DNA of 64,000 bases from Trogon surrucura (taxonomy: Eukaryota; Chordata; Aves; Trogoniformes; Trogonidae), in contig CM036642.1 of assembly GCA_020746105.1 (NCBI GenBank), forward strand, positions 5,859,501-5,923,500. Reading direction: 5' to 3'. This document shows, piece after piece, positions 45,401 to 54,315 of this stretch. Position 1 is the first letter of the stretch. Each line of letters begins with the position of its first letter. The notes under the pieces are model-generated. The model searched no databases. It worked only from the letters and a program-made list of their open reading frames with translations, and had not been told where the DNA came from. Position numbers and translations under genes: made by a program.

Positions 45401-46327
45401 TTAATGTATTAATCAACGGGAGAATAATTGTTTTTTACTACGTTATAAATCTGGGTTGCCATTAGGATTGCAGCGAGGGTTGATGTAGCTGCGTTCTTAA
45501 ATTAAAATTGTTTACACTGCTATACATTCGTTTTACATGGCCATAGCTCATTCAGGGTTCGTCGCGGAGTCTTTCCTCCGCCACATCCGTCATTCCTCTC
45601 CCGGGTGACGGCGTCCTAAGGGAGAGGCGCTTAGAAAAGAAAACTAATTGCACGGTGGGGAGTTAAATAAATAAAGCAGGCGGAGGCACCGTAGGATTGC
45701 TGCTCGCGATCTGCTTCTGAAGGGCTTCCGGCAGCTCGGCCTAGGAGATCGGTGTCTCCGGACATCGCGGACGGCACTGAACGGCAGAGGTCGTGCTCGA
45801 CGACGCAGCCTGGTCGGCTCGTGGCAGGGGGTGGTCGTGAGCGCGTTGGCCGGGTTGGGTGTTGGCTGAGGAGGTTTTTGGGCCCGAGCTGTGGTGTTTT
45901 CCACGGGGCACTTGTTGAGGGTGTTCCTCCAGAGCCAAGGAGGAACGTTCCTGTGCTGGACCGCTCCACCCGGCCCCTGGGGAGGTTGAAGTCCAGGGAG
46001 CGTTCTAGGGAGATGTCCCAAACCACGTGCCCACCACCACCTCCATCTCTCCTCCTCTCCTCTCCTCTCCCAGCTGTCTTTCCACCTGCGTAGTCGTAGT
46101 GCTGCTGCTTCTAGCGGAAAACACCTTGTGAGTTGAGCCGCCAGATCAGTTCGGCTCCGGACAAAGTTCCTCTGCCCGAACTCATCTGCCGAGACCGCTC
46201 CGTGCTTCCCCCTTCCCTCTCGAGAGCACGAGGGTGGCTTTTCCGATCCTGAGCGCAGCCGCAGCCAGACCCTTGGGAGCACCTCCTAGTAAGTCCCGAC
46301 TTCTTATTCTTCTTCTGGTCTCAACAG

Positions 46328-46459
46328 ATTCTCGTGCAGGTGAGGAAGGGGCCATCCGGAGCGTGGACCACGCGGTGGTTGGCGGCGTCGTGGCCGTGGT
46401 CGTGTTCGCCATGCTCTGCGTGCTCATCGTTTTAGGGCGATACTTTGCCAGGCATAAAG
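46328..46459 (+). CDS. CADM1: CADM1 transmembrane exon
   Basis: This 132-nt, phase 1-1 exon encodes [20 protein letters not shown], then the hydrophobic helix [17 protein letters not shown] and the stop-transfer start RYFARHK. The membrane segment, the GG pair at its outer end and the basic RYFARHK are nearly identical to mammalian CADM1 as I remember it. The extracellular part is the target of membrane-proximal cleavage in the known protein. RYFARHK begins the juxtamembrane region that binds FERM-domain proteins of the band 4.1 family. The acceptor is CAACAG and the donor GTAAGG. It must follow exon 8 or any phase-1 cassette. Confidence 0.97.
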
Positions 46460-46845
46460 GTAAGGCGAGGACCGGAGCCGGGAGGGCAGAGGCCGTGGCG
46501 CACGTGTCCTTTGGCTCGGGTGTTGAACTCTCTGACGAAACGGGCACCGGGCGGGGGGAGAGGCTGGAGCAGACCCAGAGCAGATCTCATCCCCGGGCCA
46601 AACCCATGAGCGCTCCCCCGTGCAGGTGTCTGTACGGAAGGATTCAGCGTTGCCTGGGGTTTGTTTAGGATATGTGGAAAAGCTGGGAGGAAGAGAGGCC
46701 GGGTACAACGGCAGCCAAGGCGAAAGATGTTGGGAAGAGAGGAGAAGGGGGGGAGAAAAACAACCTGAAGCAGAGGAGAGGAAAGATTCGACTCCTTTAA
46801 GTAAAGCGTATCAAGGAGTCACGCGAGCTCCCGCTTGCCTTGCAG
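46460..46845 (+). other. CADM1: CADM1 intron 11
   Basis: This short intron (386 nt) between the transmembrane and cytoplasmic exons has a GTAAGG donor and TTGCCTTGCAG acceptor. The sequence is purine-rich in its middle (about 46680-46795). No other feature is seen. Confidence 0.92.
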
Positions 46846-46964
46846 GTACATACTTCACTCACGAAGCCAAAGGAGCAGATGATGCGGCCGACGCAGACAC
46901 AGCCATCATCAATGCAGAAGGGGGACAAAACAACTCCGAGGAGAAGAAAGAGTACTTCATCTAG
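46846..46964 (+). CDS. CADM1: CADM1 last coding exon: cytoplasmic tail with PDZ ligand
   Basis: This 119-nt coding part (phase 1 in) encodes [20 protein letters not shown], then [19 protein letters not shown] and TAG at 46962-46964. The [11 protein letters not shown] part is the protein 4.1-binding motif that links CADM1 to actin. The C-terminal EYFI is a class II PDZ ligand used by MAGUK scaffolds (CASK, syntenin, MPP family). I see no difference from the mammalian tail that I remember, so this is the most strongly constrained part of the gene. The exon continues into the 3'UTR. The ORF that extends upstream of 46846 is intronic and not coding. Confidence 0.98.
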
Positions 46965-47574
46965 AGCAGCCTTGGTTTCTATGAGGTGTCCAACCGTGGA
47001 CGGTTACTACTGGCCCTATTTAAACGCTACAGAGACAGCGATATCGGAAGTTGCAACCAGCTTGTGTCTTTTTTTTTTAACGAAAAAAAAAAGCGAATGG
47101 GTGGAGAGTCGTGAGGCTGGGAGGGTCCGGGATTTGCTGTGTAAAATTATTCCTCGTCAAGTACACTCTGCTGTTCGACACCTCAGTTTGTTTGGGTTTT
47201 CTTTTTTTGGCCAAGTCCAGCTTGGATTTAGTTTAGTGAAGTCATTGCAGAAGATTCTGTGCCTTGTTTAATTTCTGTTCGTTGGGGTCGGGGGGAGGCT
47301 GGGAAGAAGAGGGGCTTCTGTGCGGTAGTTCCCTTCGGGTTTCTGTGGCTCTTCGTTTCCCCTTTCCTGTCACGTTTCGGCGGCGCCTGCCGGGACCCCG
47401 CGGAGGCGGTGGCTTTCTTGGAAGGGGTTTCTTTTTCTCTTCACCGTTTTCCGTTCGGGACTCGAGCTCGCCGGAGGAGAACCAGCGCATTTTAGATTCC
47501 GTAGTTTGCAGTTCGGTGTGCCCATCTCCCATTTCCCTCCTGTCGGTAGTCGTGAAGGCTCGGAGAAACAAAGC

Positions 47575-47895
47575 GGCGAGATCCCCGCAGTGGCTGCCCG
47601 CGTGCCAGGTGCTTTCGATGGCGGTGACTAGGAAAGAGGCTGGAGCTCGGCAACGACGCGGCCGTGCCGCAGGACAGCCGTCTCCCCGGGGAGGGACGCC
47701 GAGCCCGCCCGGGGACCGCTCCCCGCCGGGCGCAGGAGGGGTTCCCACCCCGGCCCGTCGCCTCCTGACCCCCTCGCCGCGCTGCCGGAAGAGGTTAAGC
47801 CCTCCCGGGGCACGGGGGGCCGCGGGCGGCCGGCTCCTGCCGGGCGAGACGCCGGAGAGCAGCCGGACGAGCGCGCTGCCTTTTTTTCTACCCGC
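47575..47895 (+). other. CpG-island-like block inside the CADM1 3'UTR
   Basis: This stretch is dense in CpG and C/G runs, in contrast to the A/U-rich UTR that follows. CpG islands inside terminal exons occur in bird microchromosomal genes and can mark alternative promoters. I see no TATA box or clear start signal. The extent is judged by eye. Confidence 0.6.
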
Positions 47896-48352
47896 TGAGT
47901 AACTCGGCGTTAAACCGACGACCGTGCTAACTGACTTTACAAAGCCATAGGTGCAAGGGAGAATCTAGGTAAATTAGGATCGCCAGCGACAGGTAGCGAG
48001 CGGACCGCAGCGAGAAGACGGTATTAAAATTGTGTACGCTGAATTTTTTTTGGTGAGTAGCCTTGGGGTTTTTTTTTGAACGCGTTTCCTTGGAAAACGT
48101 ACGCTGATTTATTTAAGGGAAGCATTAATCTTAGCGTCAGGTTTGGGGTTTTTTTAGGGGTTTCGGGGAGAGCGTTTTCGTGCGTGGTTTTTTTTTGGCT
48201 TGTGTTTTTTATTTGTCGGTTTGGGCAGAACCGTCGCGGCGCGGGAGCCCCGTTCTCCGAACGAGCGAGCCCATTGTGCGGCGCGGTTCTCTCCTTCCCC
48301 TTGTCAAGAGGAGAAGCTCGCGGAAACACCTTTTTATTTTTTTTTTCCTTTC

Positions 48353-48376
48353 TTTTTTTTTTTTTTTTTTTTTTTT
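48353..48376 (+). repeat. Poly(T) run in the CADM1 3'UTR
   Basis: Twenty-four uninterrupted T, preceded by further T-rich sequence from 48331. It is transcribed as poly(U) in the mRNA and is liable to length variation. Confidence 0.9.
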
Positions 48377-48667
48377 GCCGAGCGGATTTTGTCGAGCGCA
48401 GCTCTGTTCTGAGCCTTCAGCACCATTGCCAAGCCACACCATGGTGAGGAGCAGTCAGCATGTCGGAGTTGGGGGGGTTTGTGGCCGTCCTCGGTCGCGG
48501 GATCGGCACCCTGGTTTTGAGCAGCCCATCTTTGTTTTGGAAGTGTACCGTAGTGCAGTGTTACCGATGTAACTTTGACTTACGATGTTGACATGTCTCA
48601 GGTTCATGTGTTTTGATTGGTGTTTTCCGTCTCAGGTAGATTGCAAAATTTCGGCCCCACGCATTGG

Positions 48668-48689
48668 AAAAAAAAAAAAAAAAAAAAAA
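48668..48689 (+). repeat. Poly(A) run in the CADM1 3'UTR
   Basis: Twenty-two uninterrupted A followed by GAATAAAAACAGG. It could be mistaken for a polyadenylated end in oligo(dT)-primed libraries and could pair with the poly(U) run 290 nt upstream. Confidence 0.9.
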
Positions 48690-48690
48690 G

Positions 48691-48696
48691 AATAAA
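48691..48696 (+). terminator. Internal AATAAA, possible proximal poly(A) signal
   Basis: A canonical hexamer right after the A-run. Use would shorten the UTR by about 400 nt. The sequence that follows is not clearly GU-rich, so it may be unused. Confidence 0.4.
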
Positions 48697-49087
48697 AACA
48701 GGATAAAAAGCAGGAAATTATGAATTTTAGTTGTATATCGGTTTATGTATTTTTTCTTCAGTATACAGTGCACTGTTTGAAATGTATTGTTGAGTATTAC
48801 TTTGTACAGCTCTAGATCATTAGGATTTTGAAGCGTGAAGAAAGAACAACCTTGTTTAAAGGAGTATTACAAATGAAGGACGCGGAACCGATGATAAACA
48901 ACCTTGTTCTTTATTCACCCGGCCTTTTTATTTTTTCCCCTTAGGCCAGTTCTGTTTTAAGGTGTCCATGGAAGATGTTACAATGTAAGAAAATACATAT
49001 CCATCTCTGCCCATCCACATTTTGTATTGGTTCATGTATACCATTTTTACAAAGGAAAAGAAGTACTATAAAAATATCTGTCTTCTT

Positions 49088-49093
49088 AATAAA
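49088..49093 (+). terminator. CADM1: Distal CADM1 poly(A) signal AATAAA
   Basis: A canonical AATAAA lies in a TCTTCTTAATAAAAAAAAATTAATG context at the end of the A/U-rich UTR. Base composition changes abruptly to G+C-rich at about 49115, with a T-containing G/C-rich downstream region. This makes it the most likely 3' end of the CADM1 mRNA. Confidence 0.75.
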
Positions 49094-49112
49094 AAAAAAT
49101 TAATGTTACAAA

Positions 49113-51185
49113 ACTCGGGCTCGCTTTGGCACTCCTTATCCCCAGCCATGACGGAGACCGCGGGCCATGACCGATATTCTAACCTCGCCGAGCGCGCAGC
49201 CGCCTGCGCGAGACAAGTGTTGACACCCGACCAGGGCAGGTGAGCGGTGAAAGACGCGACCACCTTCAGCCCGGCCCTGCCTCCGGCTCCGCTCGCCGCA
49301 GCGCCACGTTTTCTCACCCCACCTTGGAAGCGCTCAGGATTGCCGGGAGGAGCCCGCTGCAGCCCTGCGTGGCCCGAAATCGGGTGACAAGGCAGCTGCG
49401 GCACCAGAATTAAAGCATCAATCTTTCATGTTTTGGATGAAGTAGGAGAGAACCGGTTGCTTTCCACTGAGGAGACGCACTGCCGTGATGCCGAGGTGCT
49501 GGCCGCCTCCAGGCGCGTCCACGGCGCTCGACTGCCTTTAGTTATGTCAGAAATAGCGTTTTTGCCAAGAGAGAACCCTCGTGAGGGTTCGTCACGAGGC
49601 GCCCCGAGTTGCCCTCGCTGTGCATCGCGACACAAAGAGCTGCGTCGCAATTCCTAGCCCCAGGAGCGGCGCTGCTCACGTCGGCACTCCTCCCCGAGGG
49701 CTTCGCGCCGGGACAGATGCCGCGGGCTGCCTCGAAACGCAGCCCTGCTGCTGCTCGCTTGCGGGAACTTTCAATAATTCAGGGCACTCAGAGGCGACCT
49801 GCCCAAGGCTGTGGCAGAGCCGAGCGTGGCTGCGGCGGGAGCCGGGGAGAGGCTGGGCAGCCCACGGTTACGGCCGCCTCTCGCTTCCAGAGTGAAACCG
49901 ATAAAAGTGTGATTGAACATTAATAGCCTATTAAGAATCCAGTTGTGAGCACGGCTCGGTGAAGCGCTGCCAGCGCAGCTTTTGTGACAGCAACTCAGCC
50001 GCGTGTCGGAGGTTCATGGTTTATTTATGGCCGCGTGTGTCTCGCTCATCCCAGCCCCGAACGGGCCGTTCCTCGTTACCTGCAGCTCTGCCAGCGCCTC
50101 TCAGGCTGTTTCCCTCCCACGAGCGCCGAGTGGGGCCTTTGCCAAGGCTTTGGCTGCCCGTCCTCCAGCAGCCCAGCCTTTTTCCCAGTCGCCTCTACGA
50201 GACCCCCACTGCCTTTACTCTTGGCAATTGCAGGACCCGTCTGTTTGGGAGAGAAGCCCAAGCAGTGAGTGCTGCTCGCAGGGACCAGAGTTACTTGGCT
50301 GCAGCATCTAAAGGTTCTTATTTCCCCCTCCCCTGGGAATGAGGAGATCTGCGTGGACAAGCAGAGCTTAACCCATCCTCTCGGGCGAGTCGGGCGTCTG
50401 CCAGATGGATGAAAAGAAACGGTAAATGTCACATCCGGAATCAGTTTCTCGGTGAAGGGCTTTGCGTTACCTTTCCAAGATGCAAAACTGCCGGTGGGGA
50501 AAGCTGAAAAGAGTCGCTGGAACAAAGCAGACTCAGTGAGTCTCCTGTCCCCCGCGACCCACTGCAGACATGTCTCCCCTCGGACGTGACCCTGCAGCGG
50601 ATGAGCCTTTTTCATTAAAAAGACCCGAGGACACTTCTAGGCTTTTATGAAATTGAAGAAAATTATCATTACTTAAAATAAGAACATAGTGTTTGCCCTG
50701 AACTTAACACTTTCATGAGTTGTATAAGTCATTTGGCCTTAATGGCACCATTATTTTATTGGGTAATACAAATCTTTATCTTTTTTTTAAACCAAACACA
50801 GGGAAGAATTATTTTAACTTAGTAACGAGTCTGCCAGGCTGGCGTTGCTAAAGCCTCAGCTTCCACTGCTTCCACCACGCAAAGTGACCCACGGCAGGTG
50901 GGACGCCCCCAAGCCGAGGCACGGCCCCGCGGCTGCCGGCATCGATCCACGATGGCCACTCGCCTCTCATCACCAGCTCCTGACAACGGGCTAATGGCTT
51001 TCTCTGGAGATCCAATCCCATCTTCTAGGCGGCGGCTGGCGGCGTGGGATCAGCTCTTCAGAGAGACGTGGGTACATGGTGAGCAGGGTGCTGGGGCTTT
51101 ACGTGACGCTTGCTCGTAGGGAAGGTCCAAGAAGGGTGATTCTGGGGGCAGGCAAAGCTCTCTGGCCAGCTGCAGGAGCTCCTTG
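49113..51185. other. Intergenic sequence downstream of CADM1
   Basis: No gene, RNA or transposon recognised. It is mostly G+C-rich with an A+T-rich block at about 50630-50830 that may be conserved. A short pair of overlapping perfect hairpins lies at 49573-49599. Chance ORFs on both strands show no recognisable domain. Confidence 0.75.
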
Positions 51186-51287
51186 GTAAACTTAAGTTAA
51201 ACAAACATGCTTTAGTAAACAAACACGCTTTAGTTGTTAAATAAACGCACTTTACTTAAATAAATGCACTTAAGTCAATAAACATTA
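51186..51287 (+). repeat. Decayed A+T-rich minisatellite (about 18-22 bp units)
   Basis: About five diverged units of the type TAAACAAACAYGCTTTAG follow one another. The first two (51198-51215 and 51216-51233) differ at one base and the later ones (TAAATAAACGCACTTTA, TAAATAAATGCACTTAAG) drift further. It looks like an old tandem duplication. Confidence 0.75.
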
Positions 51288-54270
51288 GATCAACAAAGGA
51301 CTCCATCTTTTCCCTGCTAGCAAAGGCCAAGGTGTATTAATACCAGTTTTAACCCCCGTATCTCTGCCTCTCGACTCCCTGGGCTCAGGCTCTTACCCTG
51401 GCCCGCAGAAGCGTGGCGAGCGACTGACCGAGGGTAGCGCAGGTCCAGGAGGAATACAGAATACAGACAGAATAGGAAAGCAGAGGAGAGATAGAAAGGG
51501 ACGGGGCAGTTCAGCCTGGATGTGGATGGCAGGCTGTAAGCGGTCCAGGTTTGGGGCACAGAGCCTTCTGCTGCTGCCTCCATCGCAGCAGCGCTGTCCC
51601 TCCCCGGGACCCTCGGCGCTGCCTCCTTGCTGCGACAAGCCGGGCGAGCCGTGCCAGCATCACTGCGCCTGCTGGAGTGGGCACATGTAACGAGCGAGCA
51701 GGTGGTATGAAGGCTGCCAGGAGCAAAGGGAATATTTGATCACACACCCTCCTCACTCCTCTGTACTCCGCTCTCCAGCCTCCCTCGGGGCTGGCACCTC
51801 GCCGCCTCCCGGCTCGGCTCCTGTAGGCACGGTGGCGATGGCGACGGCTCAGCAGCAGCTCCTCAACGTGGCAGCCACATGGGAATTCCGGTCAGATGGA
51901 GAGGGTCAGCTCCAGCCCGTGGCTCTCCGTCTGCTTTCCTTCCCCTGCTCCTTCACACCCTTCTCTGTTCCCATCTCCTCTCTGCCGGATCGCTGTGCCC
52001 GTGGCCAGTTTGCGTCTTCTGTGCCTGGTCCCTTTGCCTGGCGCCGGGACAAGGGGGCTGCCCAGTGCCCCCCTTGCTGGGGCAAAACCTGCCTCTGACG
52101 CCGTCCTCTCTCCGCGGGGCCTGTGTCCCTCACCCGCGCCGTGCCCTGGGCATCCGCCTTTTGCAGCTCTTCCACCCATCTCAGGCTGGACCCTGGTGTC
52201 AGCGCTTTCTCCTAGAGCCCTTTCAACAAGTCTGGCGGAGCCACAAGTCAAGTGTGAAACTTCACACCGTCTGGGATGATTGGTTTTTTTTCTCCTCCCC
52301 CTCCCCAGCACTGGCAAAAAGCCTTTTACAAGAGGAGCGAGCTGCTGCCTGGGCACAGCACCCCAGGAATCTCCTGCACCCCCACCGCAGTGACCCGCTC
52401 CCGGCCGGGGGGACGCAGTGCCCGGAGCATCGCGCCGACGGTGACGAGGACGTGCCGAGGAGCCCGGCTCCTTCCCTGGCCGCTCCCTGCCCGCAATCAG
52501 CCCGATTACATCTGGGTAATTTTCCCCTCTTTGGCTAATGCCGCTGCTGAGCGGGAACAAGGAGAATGGCAGTGTTTTTCTGTGACTAAGAAAAGGTGTA
52601 CGTGGCCTTGATTGCAAATGAAAAATTAAGGCCCCGTGTCTTGCATTCATTCCTCCTTGATTACACACGGGTACGTAAACAAATCTTCACCCTGTGCCTG
52701 AGGGGTGTCAATGATCCACCTTTCCTTTCGCTCGCCTCTCCTCCAGCAGATCTATAACACATTTAATCTTCACCAGTCACTCTCCTCAGTTTTTAAACGT
52801 CTAATTTGCTGCCGAGCGCAGCTCCAATTCTCTCTGTGCCGCTGATTTAGCTCTCTGGCTCACGTTTGCCCGGCTGCCTGTCCGCTCGGGTGGCGAGCCG
52901 GGGCGCCCCCAACACTTTGGGGAGTGGGGTGGGAGAGGGGCAGGGGCTCCCGGCACCCCTGCCCACCCAGCACCTCTGTGACACTGAGCAGGCTGTTCGC
53001 CCCCAAGGTGTGACAGAACCCCCCAGGTTTGCCCACGTGTGTTTGGCTGCACCCCCCAGGGAGCGTACCCTGATGTTTTTGGAGAGTTCAGATTCAGGGC
53101 TGTGGCCAGCAGGTGTTCCCAATCTTACCCAGCGTGCCCCCACCCTCCCGCCAGTCCCTCCCCTCACACCTGAGGGTATTTGGGGCCCAGCCCAGCCCTG
53201 CCAGTGCCTGGCAGGGACGTTCAGGGGTGCGGGACCAGCTCTGCAGGTAAGGGGAGTTTCGGGGGGTGTTGGGGGTCTGTGGAGCTGGGGGGAGGGCTCC
53301 ACCAGGAGTGCCTTTCACCGGGGCAGTTTGGATTTTGCCTTTTGTGTTTGTGTGTGGATGCGTCGCAGCGGGAGGGGCGGTGGGGCTGTGGGGCTGTGTG
53401 GCTCCCCTGCGTGCACCTCTAAAATAAACCCGGGACCGAGCTCACTGGGAAAACCAGAGAGGGGCAGGAGGAGAATGAAAGCTGCGATAGCCCAGCAGTT
53501 CCCGAGCTCAGCAGCTGCTTTCTGGAGCGCTTCAACAGGTGGTCGGGTGCTGGTGGGGAGAGAAGGAGAAGCAGGAAGGGGTGAGGGTGCTTGAGGCTTT
53601 GTGTGGTCACTGCAAACCCCCTGAGTTTTCACCGGCGGGACCAGCCACTTTCCCTGCTGGGGCTGGTGGGGTCGAAAGCAGAGCAGGCAAAGCGTGCCTG
53701 TCCCGTGTCCCGCGGCTCTGGAGGAGTTGTCGCTCCCCACGCCGCAGCAGGAAATGTATTTGCACCGCAGACCTCAGCCCGTGTGTGCCAGGTGTCGGTG
53801 TTTGTGCAGGGGGCTCTGCGGGGGAGACCGTCTCCTGCTGCACCAGATGAGAACGCTTGGCTGCTTCCCTTCGGCTCTTTCAGCTGGCGGTGTTGTCTCT
53901 GGAGCACCTGGTTCCCCCCACCCCGGGCTGCTGCCCCCGGCAGCCCCAGCTCCGGGCAGACTGGAGCAGGACAAAGCCCGGCCCCTAAAGCAGGAGCCTG
54001 CCCTGGAGCTAAGCAAAGGCTATTTAGTGCGGGTTTTTTGTTGTATGTCCTGTGCGGGCTGCTTCTTGTGTCTGTGTGTATATCTGTGCTGGTTGGTTTT
54101 TTTTTTTTAAATACTCTGTTGAGGTCTGAGGCTTTTCCTTCCGCTGGTTGTTATCTAGTCATGACTCCTACAATATTTAATCTTTATCAGAAACTGTAAG
54201 CCTTGTATTTATTTTATGGGTCAGTTGTTTATCCTTTTCCCTTGATGCTCTCGCTGGCAGTAGATAGTGT
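51288..54270. other. Intergenic, G+C-rich, no gene seen
   Basis: G-rich on the plus strand between about 52900 and 53420, including a quadruplex-capable stretch at 52919-52946. ORFs up to 258 codons occur on both strands (for example 51892-52668 on the minus strand) but lack known domains and overlap each other, as expected by chance. No transposon copy recognised. Confidence 0.72.
52919..52946 (+). other. Potential G-quadruplex, intergenic
   Basis: Five G-runs of three or four bases are separated by loops of one to three bases (AGT, T, AGA, CA). This fits the strict quadruplex rule well. It lies in a longer G-rich domain (52900-53420). Confidence 0.65.
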
Positions 54271-54315
54271 GGAGAGGGGGAGAGAAAAGAAAAGGGGAGG
54301 GGGAAGAAAAGGAAG
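54271..54315 (+). repeat. 45-nt uninterrupted polypurine tract
   Basis: Only A and G occur across 45 bases, with alternating G5, G4 and A4 runs. Such tracts can adopt triplex (H-DNA) structure. It lies in intergenic sequence with no nearby gene start. Confidence 0.75.

Larger units (their letters stand above)
39300..46327 (+). other. CADM1: CADM1 intron 10
   Basis: This intron of 7028 nt has a GTAAGG donor and CAG acceptor (46325-46327). It contains two exon-like units between consensus splice sites: 20 nt at 40174-40193 and 81 nt at 40930-41010. A TG/TA microsatellite lies at 42475-42497. A+T-rich blocks that may be conserved elements lie at about 41335-41720, 43420-43640 and 45040-45560. 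A T-run sits at about 43817-43832. No transposon copy or separate gene is recognised. Confidence 0.83.
46965..49112 (+). other. CADM1: CADM1 3' untranslated region
   Basis: This UTR is about 2.1 kb and ends about 20 nt after AATAAA at 49088-49093. It has three zones. The first (46965-47260) is unremarkable. The second (about 47560-47895) is very G+C- and CpG-rich. The third (48050-49112) is A/U-rich, with a 24-T run (48353-48376) and a 22-A run (48668-48689). The last 400 nt read like a conserved terminal UTR with several AT-rich motifs and few CpGs. ORFs of up to 212 codons in the G+C-rich zone are chance. The exact cleavage site is inferred from the signal, not observed. Confidence 0.8.

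Noticed and set aside
47264..47902. 212-codon ORF inside the CADM1 3'UTR
   Set aside because: It lies in the CpG-rich UTR block, is Arg/Pro/Gly-rich, lacks any recognisable feature and is antisense to another long chance ORF.
49580..49600. GGGTTCG next to a hairpin, reminiscent of a tRNA T-arm
   Set aside because: No acceptor stem, D-arm or anticodon arm upstream; kept only as a hairpin curiosity.
51892..52668. 258-codon minus-strand ORF downstream of CADM1
   Set aside because: No domain, and plus-strand ORFs of similar length overlap it. Composition effect.
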